Positions 34,013 through 43,366 are shown, counted from the stretch's first letter. The stretch is 64,000 bases of DNA from Oscillibacter sp. MSJ-31 (GCF_018918025.1 NZ_JAHLPT010000002.1:186001-250000); one strand, 5' to 3'. Notes: a model not told the origin generated them from the sequence alone. Translations and numbers: made by a program.

Positions 34013-34450
34013 ATGGCCAACTATGAGTGTGCTACTCGAACGAATTATTTTAGAGTCAAAGATCCGGAGGCATTCCGCAAGTTCATGAGCCGAGTGTACG
34101 GTGGCTGCGAGCTGGAAGTATGGGAAGAAAAAGATACTGCGGGCAATATCCAGTTCGGCTTTGGTTGCTATGACGGAATCAGCGGCTATGAGCCTGAAAG
34201 CCCTGAGACGGCAGACGATGACTGCGATTATGGCTATGACGAGTTTCTAGAGGCTCTTCAGCAGCATATTGCCGAGGATGATGCTGTCATCATCCTTGAA
34301 TGTGGGCATGAAAAGCTCCGGTACATCATTGCTTCTGCCATCATTGTCACCAGCAAGGATATTGAGAGTCTCGATGTTTGTGACATTGCTGCTTCTCGTG
34401 CAGCAGTGTTGCTCAACAATCCGAGCTGGTGCACAAAATGCGATTACTGA
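34013..34450 (+). CDS. unknown 145-residue protein
   Basis: Starts 1 bp after the methylase-like gene. Acidic centre (ESPETADDDCDYGYDEFLEA), last residues CTKCDY with CxxC. No family recognised; occurs in the same-strand replication block. Confidence 0.6.
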   Translation: MANYECATRTNYFRVKDPEAFRKFMSRVYGGCELEVWEEKDTAGNIQFGFGCYDGISGYEPESPETADDDCDYGYDEFLEALQQHIAEDDAVIILECGHEKLRYIIASAIIVTSKDIESLDVCDIAASRAAVLLNNPSWCTKCDY

Positions 34451-34463
34451 GGGTAACGAACTT

Positions 34464-34640
34464 ATGCCGACTTTCAGAATTCCGTTAGTATGGCAAGAAT
34501 ACGGCCATATAACCGTCGCAGCAGACTCCAGGGACGAGGCCATTGCGTATGCACTTGGCCCTGACTGTCCGCTGCCAGATGGTGACTATGTGAGTGAGTC
34601 CGTCATGGTTGACGAAGATATTGAGATAGAGGAGATGTGA
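34464..34640 (+). CDS. unknown 58-residue protein
   Basis: ATG at 34464 with a weak GAGGG site, stop 3 bp before the next gene. Begins MPTFRIPLVWQEYGHITVAA and ends with an acidic tail. The spacing on both sides favours a real gene over chance. Confidence 0.55.
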   Translation: MPTFRIPLVWQEYGHITVAADSRDEAIAYALGPDCPLPDGDYVSESVMVDEDIEIEEM

Positions 34641-34643
34641 GTA

Positions 34644-35678
34644 ATGGCTTTGGATTTGAATTACACCCCTAATGTGTTTGTTCAGACTGAACACCTGACC
34701 GAAGATGAGTGGCTTGCCTATCGGCGCAAGGGAATTGGTGGCAGTGATGTTGCTTCCGCCCTTGGCCTTTCTCCTTATCGAACGAAGCGAGAGCTGTACT
34801 ATGACAAGATTGGCGTCGAACCTGTCGTTCCGGATGAAGACAAGTCGATCATGTTCCAAATCGGGCATTTACTGGAAGACGTTGTCGCCCAGATCTTCGC
34901 AAAGAAGACAGGGTTCAGTGTCTACCGCGATCAGACCATGTACCAGCATCCGTTATTTCCCTTCATGCTCGCAGATGTAGATCGCTTCATTCACCTTCCC
35001 GATGGCAGCACAGCCATCTTAGAATGCAAAACCGCTCATTTCGATACCATGTGCAAGTGGGCCAACGGCGCTGTTCCTCGTCACTATGAGCTTCAGGTCA
35101 GGCACTACATGAGCGTAATGAATATCGACGTAGCCTACATTGCCTGTCTCTTTTCCAATAATGAGAAAGACTTTGTATGGCGAAAGATTGAGCGAGATTT
35201 GGACGAGGAAGAGAACAACATTCTCCTCCTGCAGGACTTCTGGAACAATAACGTTCTGGCTCGTGTGGAACCTGAATTCACTGAGAAGCCCGACATGGTT
35301 CTCGATGCTCTGCGCCGCTATTACGGCCCCGCAGACTGCGCTTTGCCTACCGTTGAGATTGATTCTTCGTACCTTCCCTCACTACTTCAGATTGCTGATC
35401 TCAGGGCTCAAAAAAGCATCCTTGAGTCTCAGGCGAGAAAGCTGGAAGAACAAATCAAGGTGGCTTATGTTCCCTTTGCGGAGCAACTCGGCAACGCTTG
35501 CGCCGCCGTTTGTCAGGGCAATAGCCAGCGCGTCACAATCACTTATAATCCGCAGTACCGTGAAGGGATTTCTAAGGAAAAGCTCAATGCTTTGAAAGCC
35601 CAATATCCGGATATCTATGATGATTTTGTAGAGACAACAGAGAGTCGTGTCTTCAAGATCAAGAAACAAGATCTATGA
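34644..35678 (+). CDS. YqaJ-family recombination exonuclease
   Basis: 344 residues. The lambda-exonuclease/YqaJ fold shows YRRKGIGGSDVASALGLSPY, GHLLEDVVAQIF, then catalytic LADVDRFI and AILECKT (D, E, K). A C-terminal coiled coil starts about residue 245. These 5'-3' exonucleases make single strands for a partner annealase; the annealase-like gene at 38315 is the likely partner. Confidence 0.9.
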   Translation: MALDLNYTPNVFVQTEHLTEDEWLAYRRKGIGGSDVASALGLSPYRTKRELYYDKIGVEPVVPDEDKSIMFQIGHLLEDVVAQIFAKKTGFSVYRDQTMYQHPLFPFMLADVDRFIHLPDGSTAILECKTAHFDTMCKWANGAVPRHYELQVRHYMSVMNIDVAYIACLFSNNEKDFVWRKIERDLDEEENNILLLQDFWNNNVLARVEPEFTEKPDMVLDALRRYYGPADCALPTVEIDSSYLPSLLQIADLRAQKSILESQARKLEEQIKVAYVPFAEQLGNACAAVCQGNSQRVTITYNPQYREGISKEKLNALKAQYPDIYDDFVETTESRVFKIKKQDL

Positions 35679-35693
35679 AAGGAGACCTCTCTT

Positions 35694-36056
35694 ATGCCTC
35701 TTACCTATGTGTGTTCGCCACTCTCAGCCCCTTCGCGGGCTGAGATGCTGGCCAATGCAGCAAAAGCTTGCACCTACGCTGTCAAAGCTGAAGAGGAATT
35801 TGGCGACCGCGCTGTTGCTCCTCACGCCTATCTCCCGTATTTACTGGACGATAGAATTGCAGAGCAACGTGCATTGGCGTTGGAATTTGACATGAAGCTT
35901 CTGACTATGTGCGCACGAGTGGTTGTATTTGGTTCTGCAATCTCATCTGGAATGCAGGGTGAGATTGACCACGCAACAAAGCTCGGTATTCCTGTATTCT
36001 ATCGGCCTGCAATTGTCGAGTCTATGAGTGTGGGAGGGATGAAGCATGCTTTGTAA
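35694..36056 (+). CDS. DUF4406/DUF7768-type nucleoside deoxyribosyltransferase-like protein
   Basis: 120 residues. VCSPLSAPSRAEMLANAAKA, then APHAYLPYLLDD and VVFGSAISSGMQGEIDHATK, follow the deoxyribosyltransferase-like fold common in mobile elements. Substrate unknown. Its end overlaps the helicase start by 11 bp. Confidence 0.72.
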   Translation: MPLTYVCSPLSAPSRAEMLANAAKACTYAVKAEEEFGDRAVAPHAYLPYLLDDRIAEQRALALEFDMKLLTMCARVVVFGSAISSGMQGEIDHATKLGIPVFYRPAIVESMSVGGMKHAL

Positions 36057-38256
36057 ATTTGAGAAAACCATCTTTCAGTCATCAAACGGGTATTGCGTCT
36101 TTTGCTATCAAACTCAAGATGTGACCGTGCCGGATGCAGCCCGAAGCAAATTCCACCATGACAATAAGATTCACATCACAGCTGTTGGATATCATCTCCC
36201 GGCAACTAATACCGTTGATGTGGAACTACAAGGAACCTGGCAACCTTCAAAGTATGGTCTGCAGCTTGCTGTGGATCATTTTGAAACCATCGCGCCGCAG
36301 GATAACGCCGGCCTAATCGCATATCTCAGCTCTGGCTGCATCAAAGGCATTGGGCCGGGGACCGCAAAGGCTATCGTCGCTCGCTTTGGCACCAGTACAA
36401 TGGATATCCTTGAGAACAATCCTGAGGCACTTCTTTCCGTCAAAGGTATCGCAAAAGCAAAGCTGGAGAAGATCAAGAGAAGCTATCAGGAGACCCATGA
36501 ATTGCGTGATCTTACAGCTTATCTGGCTCCCTATGGCGTCACGATGAAAAAGATTGCGAAGATTCACGAGGAGTTCGGAAAGACCAGCTATGAAATAGTT
36601 AAGAGGGATCCTTTCCAACTATGCAGAATTCGAGGTTTCGGATTCCTAACGGTCGATGCGATCGCTCGCAAGACAAAAGTGAGTCTTCGTAATCCTCTAC
36701 GCTATTCTGGCGCAATCCACTATTGCCTTGAGGAAGCAAGGTCCAGTGGGCACTTGTATCTGCCAAAGGATGAATTGCTCAGTAAGTGCTACGAGTTACT
36801 GAATAAGGATTTTGATCCTGCTGTAGTTCCTATGAGCGATATAGAGTATGCGCTGAACTCCGAAGTTCAGCACAATTCCATTTATAACGAGAAAGGTCGG
36901 ATCTACCTGACTTTTGAACGAAAATGTGAAGTCAAGGCAGCCAAGAGAATTGTGTCCATGCTTCTGAACAACAACACGCCTACGATACCTGACATTCGAG
37001 CTGAGATTGTAAAATCTGAGGCCCAAATGCCCTATCAGTTGGCTCCTTCGCAACGCAGTGCTGTTGAACTCTGCTTAGAAGCACCGATTGCAATTATGAC
37101 TGGCGGCCCCGGCGTGGGTAAGACCTCGACACTTCGAGTGATTCTGGATATCTACCACCGTTTATTCCCAAAGCACGAAATTCTCCTTACTGCGCCAACC
37201 GGCAAGGCAAGCCGGCGCATGAGTGAGCAGACCGGCTTCCCAGCATCCACATTGCATTCTGCCATGGGCATCCAATGTGACGAGGATATTGAGGAAAAGA
37301 ACCCAGACTTCTTATCTGCGGATTTTGTCGTTGTTGATGAGTGTTCCATGGTCGATATGCGGTTGGCCTACGCGCTATTTGAGCGATTGAAACCAGGTGT
37401 AAAGCTCCTATTTGTCGGCGACCCTGACCAGTTACCTGCTGTTGGGCCCGGCAATGTACTGCGCGAGATGATCCGCAGCCAAATGGTTCCAACAGCCATG
37501 TTGGATACGGTTTTCCGTCAAGCAAGCAATAGCCGTATTGCGTTGAATGCGTATGCCGTCAATCACAATGACACTCACCTGCAGTATGGAGATGACTTCA
37601 TCATGCAGGACGCAATTGATGGTGATGATGCAGCGGGGCAAGTCATGAAGTGTTTTTTCGAAGAGGTGGATCGGCACGGTTTGGAGAATGTCCAGATTCT
37701 TTCCCCATTCAGGCGGAGAGGTGCTGTTTGTGCAGACAATCTCAATCAGGCCATCCGCGAAATGATTAACCCCAAGCGTGCCGGCGTTAACGAAATCAAG
37801 TGTGGAACCAAGGTTTTCCGTGAAGGTGATCGTATCATCCAAACGAGAAACAGCGAGGCAGCCTCCAACGGTGATGTTGGCGTCATAGACGCAATTCGGG
37901 TTGATGAAGACGGCGAACCACAAATTGAGATTACTCTGGTTGATGGGCGTGAGCTTCTCTACACCGGTGATGATATGGAATATGTGGATCTTTCTTACTG
38001 CATTTCCATCCACAAATCGCAAGGTGCGGAGTTCCCAACTGTGATCATACCGCTATTGAAAGAGCACTATGTTATGCTACGTCGAAATTTGCTATACACG
38101 GCAATTTCCCGTGCAAAAAGCAAGGTCGTCATCATCGGGCAAAGGCAAGCTGTTTTTACGGCTATTCACAAGTGCGATGTTGACAAAAGAAATACCGTTC
38201 TCGCCGATCGGATCATAGCTTATTATGAGCGCGAAACTCAACGGCGAGCAGTATGA
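36046..38256 (+). CDS. RecD2-like SF1B DNA helicase
   Basis: 736 residues. An OB-like N-terminus and two helix-hairpin-helix motifs (GCIKGIGPGTAKAIVARFG; LLSVKGIAKAKLEKI) precede the motor: Walker A GGPGVGKTST near 350, VVDECSMVD, VGDPDQLPAVGPG, and the C-terminal UvrD_C_2 segment YCISIHKSQGAEFPTVIIPL. RecD2 enzymes are 5'-3' helicases. Likely supports element replication or recombination with YqaJ. Confidence 0.92.
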   Translation: MLCKFEKTIFQSSNGYCVFCYQTQDVTVPDAARSKFHHDNKIHITAVGYHLPATNTVDVELQGTWQPSKYGLQLAVDHFETIAPQDNAGLIAYLSSGCIKGIGPGTAKAIVARFGTSTMDILENNPEALLSVKGIAKAKLEKIKRSYQETHELRDLTAYLAPYGVTMKKIAKIHEEFGKTSYEIVKRDPFQLCRIRGFGFLTVDAIARKTKVSLRNPLRYSGAIHYCLEEARSSGHLYLPKDELLSKCYELLNKDFDPAVVPMSDIEYALNSEVQHNSIYNEKGRIYLTFERKCEVKAAKRIVSMLLNNNTPTIPDIRAEIVKSEAQMPYQLAPSQRSAVELCLEAPIAIMTGGPGVGKTSTLRVILDIYHRLFPKHEILLTAPTGKASRRMSEQTGFPASTLHSAMGIQCDEDIEEKNPDFLSADFVVVDECSMVDMRLAYALFERLKPGVKLLFVGDPDQLPAVGPGNVLREMIRSQMVPTAMLDTVFRQASNSRIALNAYAVNHNDTHLQYGDDFIMQDAIDGDDAAGQVMKCFFEEVDRHGLENVQILSPFRRRGAVCADNLNQAIREMINPKRAGVNEIKCGTKVFREGDRIIQTRNSEAASNGDVGVIDAIRVDEDGEPQIEITLVDGRELLYTGDDMEYVDLSYCISIHKSQGAEFPTVIIPLLKEHYVMLRRNLLYTAISRAKSKVVIIGQRQAVFTAIHKCDVDKRNTVLADRIIAYYERETQRRAV

Positions 38257-38261
38257 ATAAA

Positions 38262-38292
38262 CCGGGGCAAGGCTGTAATTGCCTTGCCCCGG
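38262..38292. repeat. perfect 12-bp hairpin between helicase and annealase genes
   Basis: CCGGGGCAAGGC / GCCTTGCCCCGG with a 7-base loop, no T-run. It may stabilise or process the mRNA, or act as a weak terminator. Confidence 0.6.
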
Positions 38293-38314
38293 AAAGACAA
38301 GGAGGATTATTTTT

Positions 38315-39103
38315 ATGACGGAATCTATTATGAAGAACATGCCTACAATCAATTCTGTAGATGGGTTTAATCCTGCGGACTTTACTCGGCGCTTGCCAAA
38401 TGAAGACGGCAGCCTGAGTTTATATCTGGATGTAAAATATCGACTGCTCTGGTTCCGGCTACACAAGCCAAACGGTAAGATCGACACTGAAATCATCCAT
38501 GTCGATGAGAAGTCGGCCGTCGTTTGCTGCAAGCTCTATGATGATAAGTCTGATCCTGCAGATCAGTATGTAGCCCGTTCCTGTGCTCAACGCTTCCTGA
38601 CAAGCGAGAAGTTCGGCGATCGCTATCTGGAGATTGCCGAAACAGCAGCTTTGGGCCGCGTGCTTGCCGCCGCAGGATACGGGACACAGTTTTGTGGCAG
38701 CACAGATTTGCTTGGGGACATCATTGCCGATGCTCCCATTGATATGGCCGCGATGGAAGATGCACAGGACGCAACTCCTGATAGTGGCGCTCATGTCATG
38801 CATCAGGTTACATCCACTGCATCGCCCCAGGCTCCTGCTACGCCGGTACCCACGCCAACGTCTGTACCTTCGAAACAGAACAAGCCTCTCTCTTTGGACG
38901 AGCTCCTCAATACTATGACTTTAGACGACGCCAAGAATGTGATCGTCGATGTCGGTCGCTATGCCGGCACTTCTCTGGGGCAGATCGTCATGAGCAACCC
39001 CCGAGATCTTGAATGGTATGTGAAGTACTATGCCGGCAAAAACCTGGCTCTGAAAGCAGGTGCCATTCTACTGATGAATGCCGCAACCACTAAAGCCAGC
39101 TAA
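38315..39103 (+). CDS. single-strand annealing (ERF/Sak-like) protein, probable
   Basis: Start behind AAGGAGG. 262 residues. Residues 20-150 contain YVARSCAQRFLTSEKFGDRY, then LEIAETAALGRVLAAAGYGT, resembling the conserved helix of ERF-type phage annealases. A Pro/Thr/Ala-rich linker follows (ASPQAPATPVPTPTSVPS), then a C-terminal domain. A linker and small tail are typical of SSB-linked annealases. Partner of the YqaJ nuclease is inferred. Confidence 0.6.
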   Translation: MTESIMKNMPTINSVDGFNPADFTRRLPNEDGSLSLYLDVKYRLLWFRLHKPNGKIDTEIIHVDEKSAVVCCKLYDDKSDPADQYVARSCAQRFLTSEKFGDRYLEIAETAALGRVLAAAGYGTQFCGSTDLLGDIIADAPIDMAAMEDAQDATPDSGAHVMHQVTSTASPQAPATPVPTPTSVPSKQNKPLSLDELLNTMTLDDAKNVIVDVGRYAGTSLGQIVMSNPRDLEWYVKYYAGKNLALKAGAILLMNAATTKAS

Positions 39104-39136
39104 ATAGGCATTCTTACCGAATGGAGGTGAAGTAAA

Positions 39137-40264
39137 ATGGGTTCAGCAGGCAATTTGCCGTGTTCCATTGAAGATGTCATCAATCTTGTAGGCATCAAAG
39201 TGGTGCGAAACACCGGCACGCAGTTGCACTGCAAATGTCCGTTTTGCGATGACAAGAAGGCTCACCTGAATGTAAAAATAAGCAAGAACGTCTTTCGTTG
39301 CAATCGTTGTGGGCGTGGTGGCGGTGTTCTCCATCTTTACTCACTGATGCATGATGTCACCATGAATACAGCCTACGACGAGCTATGCCGCATTTTCAAC
39401 TCTGGCGTTGATTCAACTCGGGAAGCATTCCCGAAGCGCATTGCCGAGGTTGTAGCACCGGAATTGCCCATAGCTTCAATCGAGGTACGAGACAACACCT
39501 ACAGTAACCTTCTTTCCCTGCTCTCGCTGGGTGCCGCACATCGAGAGTCCCTGCTTCTGCGGGGACTCTCCAATGATGACATTAACCGGCTTGGTTATAA
39601 GACAACGCCGGCAGTCAGAGCACCCAAAATTGTGACGCAATTACTTGAGCGAGGGTGCGAGCTGCAAGGGGTTCCTGGTTTCTACTGTGACCGTGACACA
39701 AGCCGTTGGAAATTGGATATTAGAGGCTCAGGGATCATGCTTCCGGATCGAAACAGTCGCGGACAAATCGAGGCTATTCAGATCCGGCTTGACAAGGTTC
39801 ACAAGTCAAAGTTCAACAATCTGACAAGCGTGGATCGCTACTGCGGCACGTCTGCCACATGCTGTCCGCATTTTGTTGGTGTCACGCAAGAAACTGATGC
39901 CGTCTATCTTACAGAAGGCGTCATGAAGTCAGATATCGCATACTGCCTTTCTTGTGAATTGGGTTGCCCCAGAGCCTTTGTCGGGCTAACGGGGGTCGGA
40001 AATATCAATCAGTTTCAAAGAGCTCTGACAGAACTTCATGAACTTGGGATCTACAGGATTAAAGTTGCCTTTGATATGGATGCCACTGTAAATGAGAATG
40101 TTCGGGCAGCTAGAAATCGCGTTCTGGAAACAGGATGCGATGCTGGCTTTGATATGACTCCGGTCGCCTGGGATCCCCGCAGCAAAGGAATTGATGATCT
40201 ATTGCTCATGATCAAGAAAAACCGCCTGAACAAAAAATCCATGGAGGAACAATATGTCGATTGA
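39137..40264 (+). CDS. CHC2 zinc-finger primase-like protein
   Basis: 375 residues. The N-terminal zinc finger is clear (HCKCPFCDDKKAHLNV, then FRCNRCGRGGGVLHLY). The C-terminal half has a Toprim-like segment (VYLTEGVMKSDIAYCLSCEL, then KVAFDMDATVNENVRAARNR), with DxD in FDMDA. DnaG-type primase for the element. Ribosome site GGAGG. Confidence 0.85.
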   Translation: MGSAGNLPCSIEDVINLVGIKVVRNTGTQLHCKCPFCDDKKAHLNVKISKNVFRCNRCGRGGGVLHLYSLMHDVTMNTAYDELCRIFNSGVDSTREAFPKRIAEVVAPELPIASIEVRDNTYSNLLSLLSLGAAHRESLLLRGLSNDDINRLGYKTTPAVRAPKIVTQLLERGCELQGVPGFYCDRDTSRWKLDIRGSGIMLPDRNSRGQIEAIQIRLDKVHKSKFNNLTSVDRYCGTSATCCPHFVGVTQETDAVYLTEGVMKSDIAYCLSCELGCPRAFVGLTGVGNINQFQRALTELHELGIYRIKVAFDMDATVNENVRAARNRVLETGCDAGFDMTPVAWDPRSKGIDDLLLMIKKNRLNKKSMEEQYVD

Positions 40265-40415
40265 TTTTTACTTTTCTGATCTGACCCCGACAGCTCAGCG
40301 GCGATTGCTGGAGGCACAAGGGCTCTCATGCGCAGAGGATGGGAACTACGATCTTGATATCGTCCCTCTCTTTACGCTCGATATTGAAGTAGAGGGGAAT
40401 CAGAACAATGGATGA
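40254..40415 (+). CDS. unknown 53-residue protein
   Basis: ATG at 40254 with GGAGG 6 bases upstream, overlapping the primase end by 11 bp and the next gene by 8 bp. Starts MSIDFYFSDLTPTAQRRLLE and ends acidic. The double overlap supports translation. Confidence 0.6.
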   Translation: MSIDFYFSDLTPTAQRRLLEAQGLSCAEDGNYDLDIVPLFTLDIEVEGNQNNG

Positions 40416-40632
40416 AACAAAACATGATCGCTTCGTGCGAGTTGCTGAAAAGCGTATGGAAGTTCTCATCAACGACTTCTATAAACTGGGTAACTGTGCA
40501 TCTCGTTTTTCTTACGACTACACCGATGAAGAAGTTGAAAAGATTCTCGGAGAAATCGAGCATCAAACCAACTTTCTGAGAGATCGCTTTTCTGGAAAAA
40601 AATCTTTTACTCTTAACTCAGTGAATGAGTGA
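40408..40632 (+). CDS. unknown 74-residue helical protein
   Basis: MDETKHDRFVRVAEKRMEVL, later YDYTDEEVEKILGEIEHQTN; helical and charged. Overlaps the preceding small ORF and ends at a terminator. No family recognised. Confidence 0.6.
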   Translation: MDETKHDRFVRVAEKRMEVLINDFYKLGNCASRFSYDYTDEEVEKILGEIEHQTNFLRDRFSGKKSFTLNSVNE

Positions 40633-40635
40633 TCA

Positions 40636-40675
40636 AGCGAGGTGGAAGCTATGTGCTTCCACCTCGCTATTTTTG
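40636..40675 (+). terminator. terminator of replication block
   Basis: AGCGAGGTGGAAGC / GCTTCCACCTCGCT with loop TATGT, then ATTTTTG. Confidence 0.85.
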
Positions 40676-40763
40676 ACTCCAAACCATCTTGTCCGGTTTA
40701 TGGGACTCGGTTTCAATTATGCTGTGTATAGTAAAACTAAACTACATCTTAGAGAGGAGCGAA

Positions 40764-41084
40764 ATGATGAGTTTATTTGATTTTAACCATGACGGAATAG
40801 TGAGTGAAAGTGAGCGTGCAATTGCTCTCGGCGCAATTCTATCTGCAATTTCCGAGATAGATACAGATGCTGAAATCTCCGTGTCTATTGAAGAAGATGA
40901 GGATTATGAAAGCTTGTCTCCTGATGAGCTGGCAGACCGATGGGATGATCTTCGCATACAGCGCGACATTCTCGATAGCGAAGAACCCGATGACCCCGAC
41001 AGTGAAGCATATGAAGAGTGGGAGGAACAGCGCGAGTTGCTCGACGAAAAGATTGAAGAAATCGAGGATTTGATAGAAGGTTGA
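40764..41084 (+). CDS. small acidic protein with one EF-hand-like loop
   Basis: 106 residues, AGAGGAG ribosome site; TATAGT lies about 35 bp upstream. Residues 5-16 (DFNHDGIVSESE) satisfy the 12-position EF-hand pattern with Asp/Asn at 1, 3, 5, Gly at 6 and Glu at 12. The rest is an acidic coiled coil (RIQRDILDSEEPDDPDSEAY). Calcium binding is a prediction; a single loop may also be coincidence. Confidence 0.65.
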   Translation: MMSLFDFNHDGIVSESERAIALGAILSAISEIDTDAEISVSIEEDEDYESLSPDELADRWDDLRIQRDILDSEEPDDPDSEAYEEWEEQRELLDEKIEEIEDLIEG

Positions 41085-41094
41085 GGTAACTATT

Positions 41095-41286
41095 ATGGCT
41101 GGTAGATATCGTAGGAATGGAGAAGTCGAAACGCTCGGTTGTTTGGTTCAGATACTGTTATTGATTTTTGCTATGCCTCTCGTTGGACTTTACCTCCTGG
41201 TGCCCCCAAATTCAAGCACAAAAGAGCTTGGAATCCTATTGACCGTTTTCGGCTTTGCTCTTTGGATCATTTTCCTCGTAATGTAA
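41095..41286 (+). CDS. small two-helix membrane protein
   Basis: 63 residues. Basic N-terminus (MAGRYRRNGEVE), then two membrane helices (LVQILLLIFAMPLVGLYLLV; GILLTVFGFALWIIFLVM). Begins 10 bp after the EF-hand-like gene. Function unknown. Confidence 0.6.
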   Translation: MAGRYRRNGEVETLGCLVQILLLIFAMPLVGLYLLVPPNSSTKELGILLTVFGFALWIIFLVM

Positions 41287-41339
41287 AGGCACTAAAATAT
41301 ATCAACATAAATCAATTTTAATCAAAGGGGAGGACTTAC

Positions 41340-42611
41340 ATGAAAGATCAGCCTTTGTATAATCTAAGGACTTGCTGTGAAGACGCACTGCGCGAACTGT
41401 ATCCGGCAGGCATCCCGAATGAGGTATCCCAACGGTTTGAACGGGAAATCGATTACTTGTCAGAAAAGCCGGATTGCCATGACGATTTTCTGCTGTTTAA
41501 GGAACTTAGCGATGCAGCCAAGCGAACCTGCGGGAAATTATATCTTGCAGGGACGATAACCAATTCGATCCTGATCTATCTATTAGGTGACCACGAACTG
41601 AATCCTATGCCGGCACACTATTACTGTCCCAACTGCGGCTATTATCACGAAGAATCACAGGCAGTTGTCGGATTGGATCTGCCCGAAAGAAATTGCCCAC
41701 ACTGCAGATCTGCCCTGCGCAGAGATGGTTTTTCGCTGCGGGATGAGTACGTGTGGAAGGCTTCCTCTGAAATGACTTTCGAGTATCGGATGACCTCACG
41801 CGTGATTCCCCTTGCCCGCAAAGTCATTGAACGGCATTATGCGAGGCAGCATCGGCATATGGCATTGCTCGGCTGGCAAAACAGCGACCAGTTGGAAGTA
41901 TCTGGCATGGTCATTCTCCCCGCTGGGAAGGGCCTTGCAGATTATCAAGAATTTGTCGGCATAACTCAGGACGGCAAAGAGTGCCTATGCTACGATTGGC
42001 ACCTTTTTGAAAGAGAAAACCTCAAGAAGATTTTACTTTTAAGACTCAACCTCTTGGATGTACTCGACAAAGTGCAATGGGAAACCGGCGCTCTGGCTGA
42101 TGACATAACGCCAGAAGAACTCTATGATGTTTCCTGCCAAGACATCCTCAACACATTGGTTCTGGAGCAGGGCGAATACAACGTGTTATTCAAACTGAAG
42201 CCAAAGACATTTCGGGAAAAGATGGATCTACTTTCTGCCACCCATAATACTTATCACGCAGAAGATAGCTGCGATTCGTTTGTTTCTTTTCAAGAATTCT
42301 CGGAAAATCCGCTGTTTTTGTCTTGCCCAATTTATACTCGCGATGATGTCTTCGACATGCTCCGGCAGATCTATAAGAATGCAGGCGAAGCGTTTTTTGA
42401 TGCGGAAGACGTGCGCAATGGAAGGGGCTATAAAGGCACTTGCGTCTTTAGCGCTGAGGTACCAGAGGAACTTAAGAGGATCACCCAACACGTTAGCTAT
42501 CTTTTCCCTCGTGCATTTGGGCAATGGCATATGCTGCAATACATGCGTCTTGCCAAGTATTTGAAATTAGACCGTCATGCATATTGCAAGGTGATATCTT
42601 CACAAAAATAA
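41340..42611 (+). CDS. PolC-derived protein lacking polymerase and exonuclease catalytic sites
   Basis: 423 residues, ribosome site GGGGAGG. The sequence follows the C-terminal half of Gram-positive PolC: the zinc module (NPMPAHYYCPNCGYYHEE, GLDLPERNCPHC), then DWHLFERENLKKILLLRLNL aligning with the PolC [20 protein letters not shown] region, and VSYLFPRAFGQWHMLQYMRL aligning with [20 protein letters not shown]. The catalytic DID of the palm is replaced near SEMTFEYRM, and the OB, PHP and exonuclease parts are missing. It may bind the host clamp, template or replisome. The assignment rests on my reading of motifs. Confidence 0.7.
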   Translation: MKDQPLYNLRTCCEDALRELYPAGIPNEVSQRFEREIDYLSEKPDCHDDFLLFKELSDAAKRTCGKLYLAGTITNSILIYLLGDHELNPMPAHYYCPNCGYYHEESQAVVGLDLPERNCPHCRSALRRDGFSLRDEYVWKASSEMTFEYRMTSRVIPLARKVIERHYARQHRHMALLGWQNSDQLEVSGMVILPAGKGLADYQEFVGITQDGKECLCYDWHLFERENLKKILLLRLNLLDVLDKVQWETGALADDITPEELYDVSCQDILNTLVLEQGEYNVLFKLKPKTFREKMDLLSATHNTYHAEDSCDSFVSFQEFSENPLFLSCPIYTRDDVFDMLRQIYKNAGEAFFDAEDVRNGRGYKGTCVFSAEVPEELKRITQHVSYLFPRAFGQWHMLQYMRLAKYLKLDRHAYCKVISSQK

Positions 42612-42639
42612 GCAATTCAAAACGGATGGAGGACGTCAA

Positions 42640-42864
42640 ATGCGAGCATTATTAAGAGATGGGCAGGATCAAACGCGCATTGCCCTTGAAGTTGAAGAAG
42701 CCGTCTATGATCCGGAAAGCAACCAGCTTTTCCTCTACACCAGCAGCGAGACCTGCTATGTTGTTTCCAAAGTTGTAAAAGCCAATGCTGATTCATTTAT
42801 TGAAGAGCTGGCCGCAAAGGGATATTGCGATTTGACTCAGTTTGAATCCGTACAGGACGAGTAA
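42640..42864 (+). CDS. unknown 74-residue protein
   Basis: GGAGG site. MRALLRDGQDQTRIALEVEE, later YDPESNQLFLYTSSETCYVV; beta-rich. Follows the PolC-like gene by 28 bp. No family recognised. Confidence 0.55.
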   Translation: MRALLRDGQDQTRIALEVEEAVYDPESNQLFLYTSSETCYVVSKVVKANADSFIEELAAKGYCDLTQFESVQDE

Positions 42865-43004
42865 TCAAGGAACTCCTTTTGTCAAGAGGGATACGCGCCG
42901 AATTTCCCCGTTCTTTTTTGTATCCAACGCCGATTGAAGTAAGACAAGCAATATGTTACCCTTCTATATGTTGTGTTTACAGGTAAGCGGAGAAAGGATT
43001 TCTG

Positions 43005-43259
43005 GTGTTTGAGCTTGACGAAATGGCTGTTTTGCAGGGACTAATTGACCAGTATCTCATCGGGGCATCTTCACCTGAAGTTGCCGCTGAGTACAACGAA
43101 TTGCAGGCACATCTGAATGATGGTCACCTCACGAAAAAAGACCTCCATAGTGTCCAGAAGGCACTGGTCTTTTTCCTCCCCTGCTTCAGGGGCAATTATG
43201 AGATGGAGTCGATATTGACTCGCTCCCTCGTGCGAACTACCAGAATGATCAATGCGTAA
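43005..43259 (+). CDS. unknown 84-residue protein
   Basis: GTG start behind GGAGAAAGG. Helical (DEMAVLQGLIDQYLIGASSP), followed by a terminator. No family recognised. Confidence 0.5.
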   Translation: MFELDEMAVLQGLIDQYLIGASSPEVAAEYNELQAHLNDGHLTKKDLHSVQKALVFFLPCFRGNYEMESILTRSLVRTTRMINA

Positions 43260-43334
43260 CGGAGTTAGATCGGTTTCGCCTTATAAAGTCCATAATCACC
43301 GCAAAAGCGCTCATGCTGATTTGCAATTAAAAAA

Positions 43335-43366
43335 GGCTCCACTCTATGTGGAGCCTCAATTTATAT
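43335..43366 (+). terminator. intrinsic terminator
   Basis: GGCTCCAC / GTGGAGCC, loop TCTAT, then TCAATTTATA; A-run on the left makes it possibly bidirectional. Confidence 0.7.
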
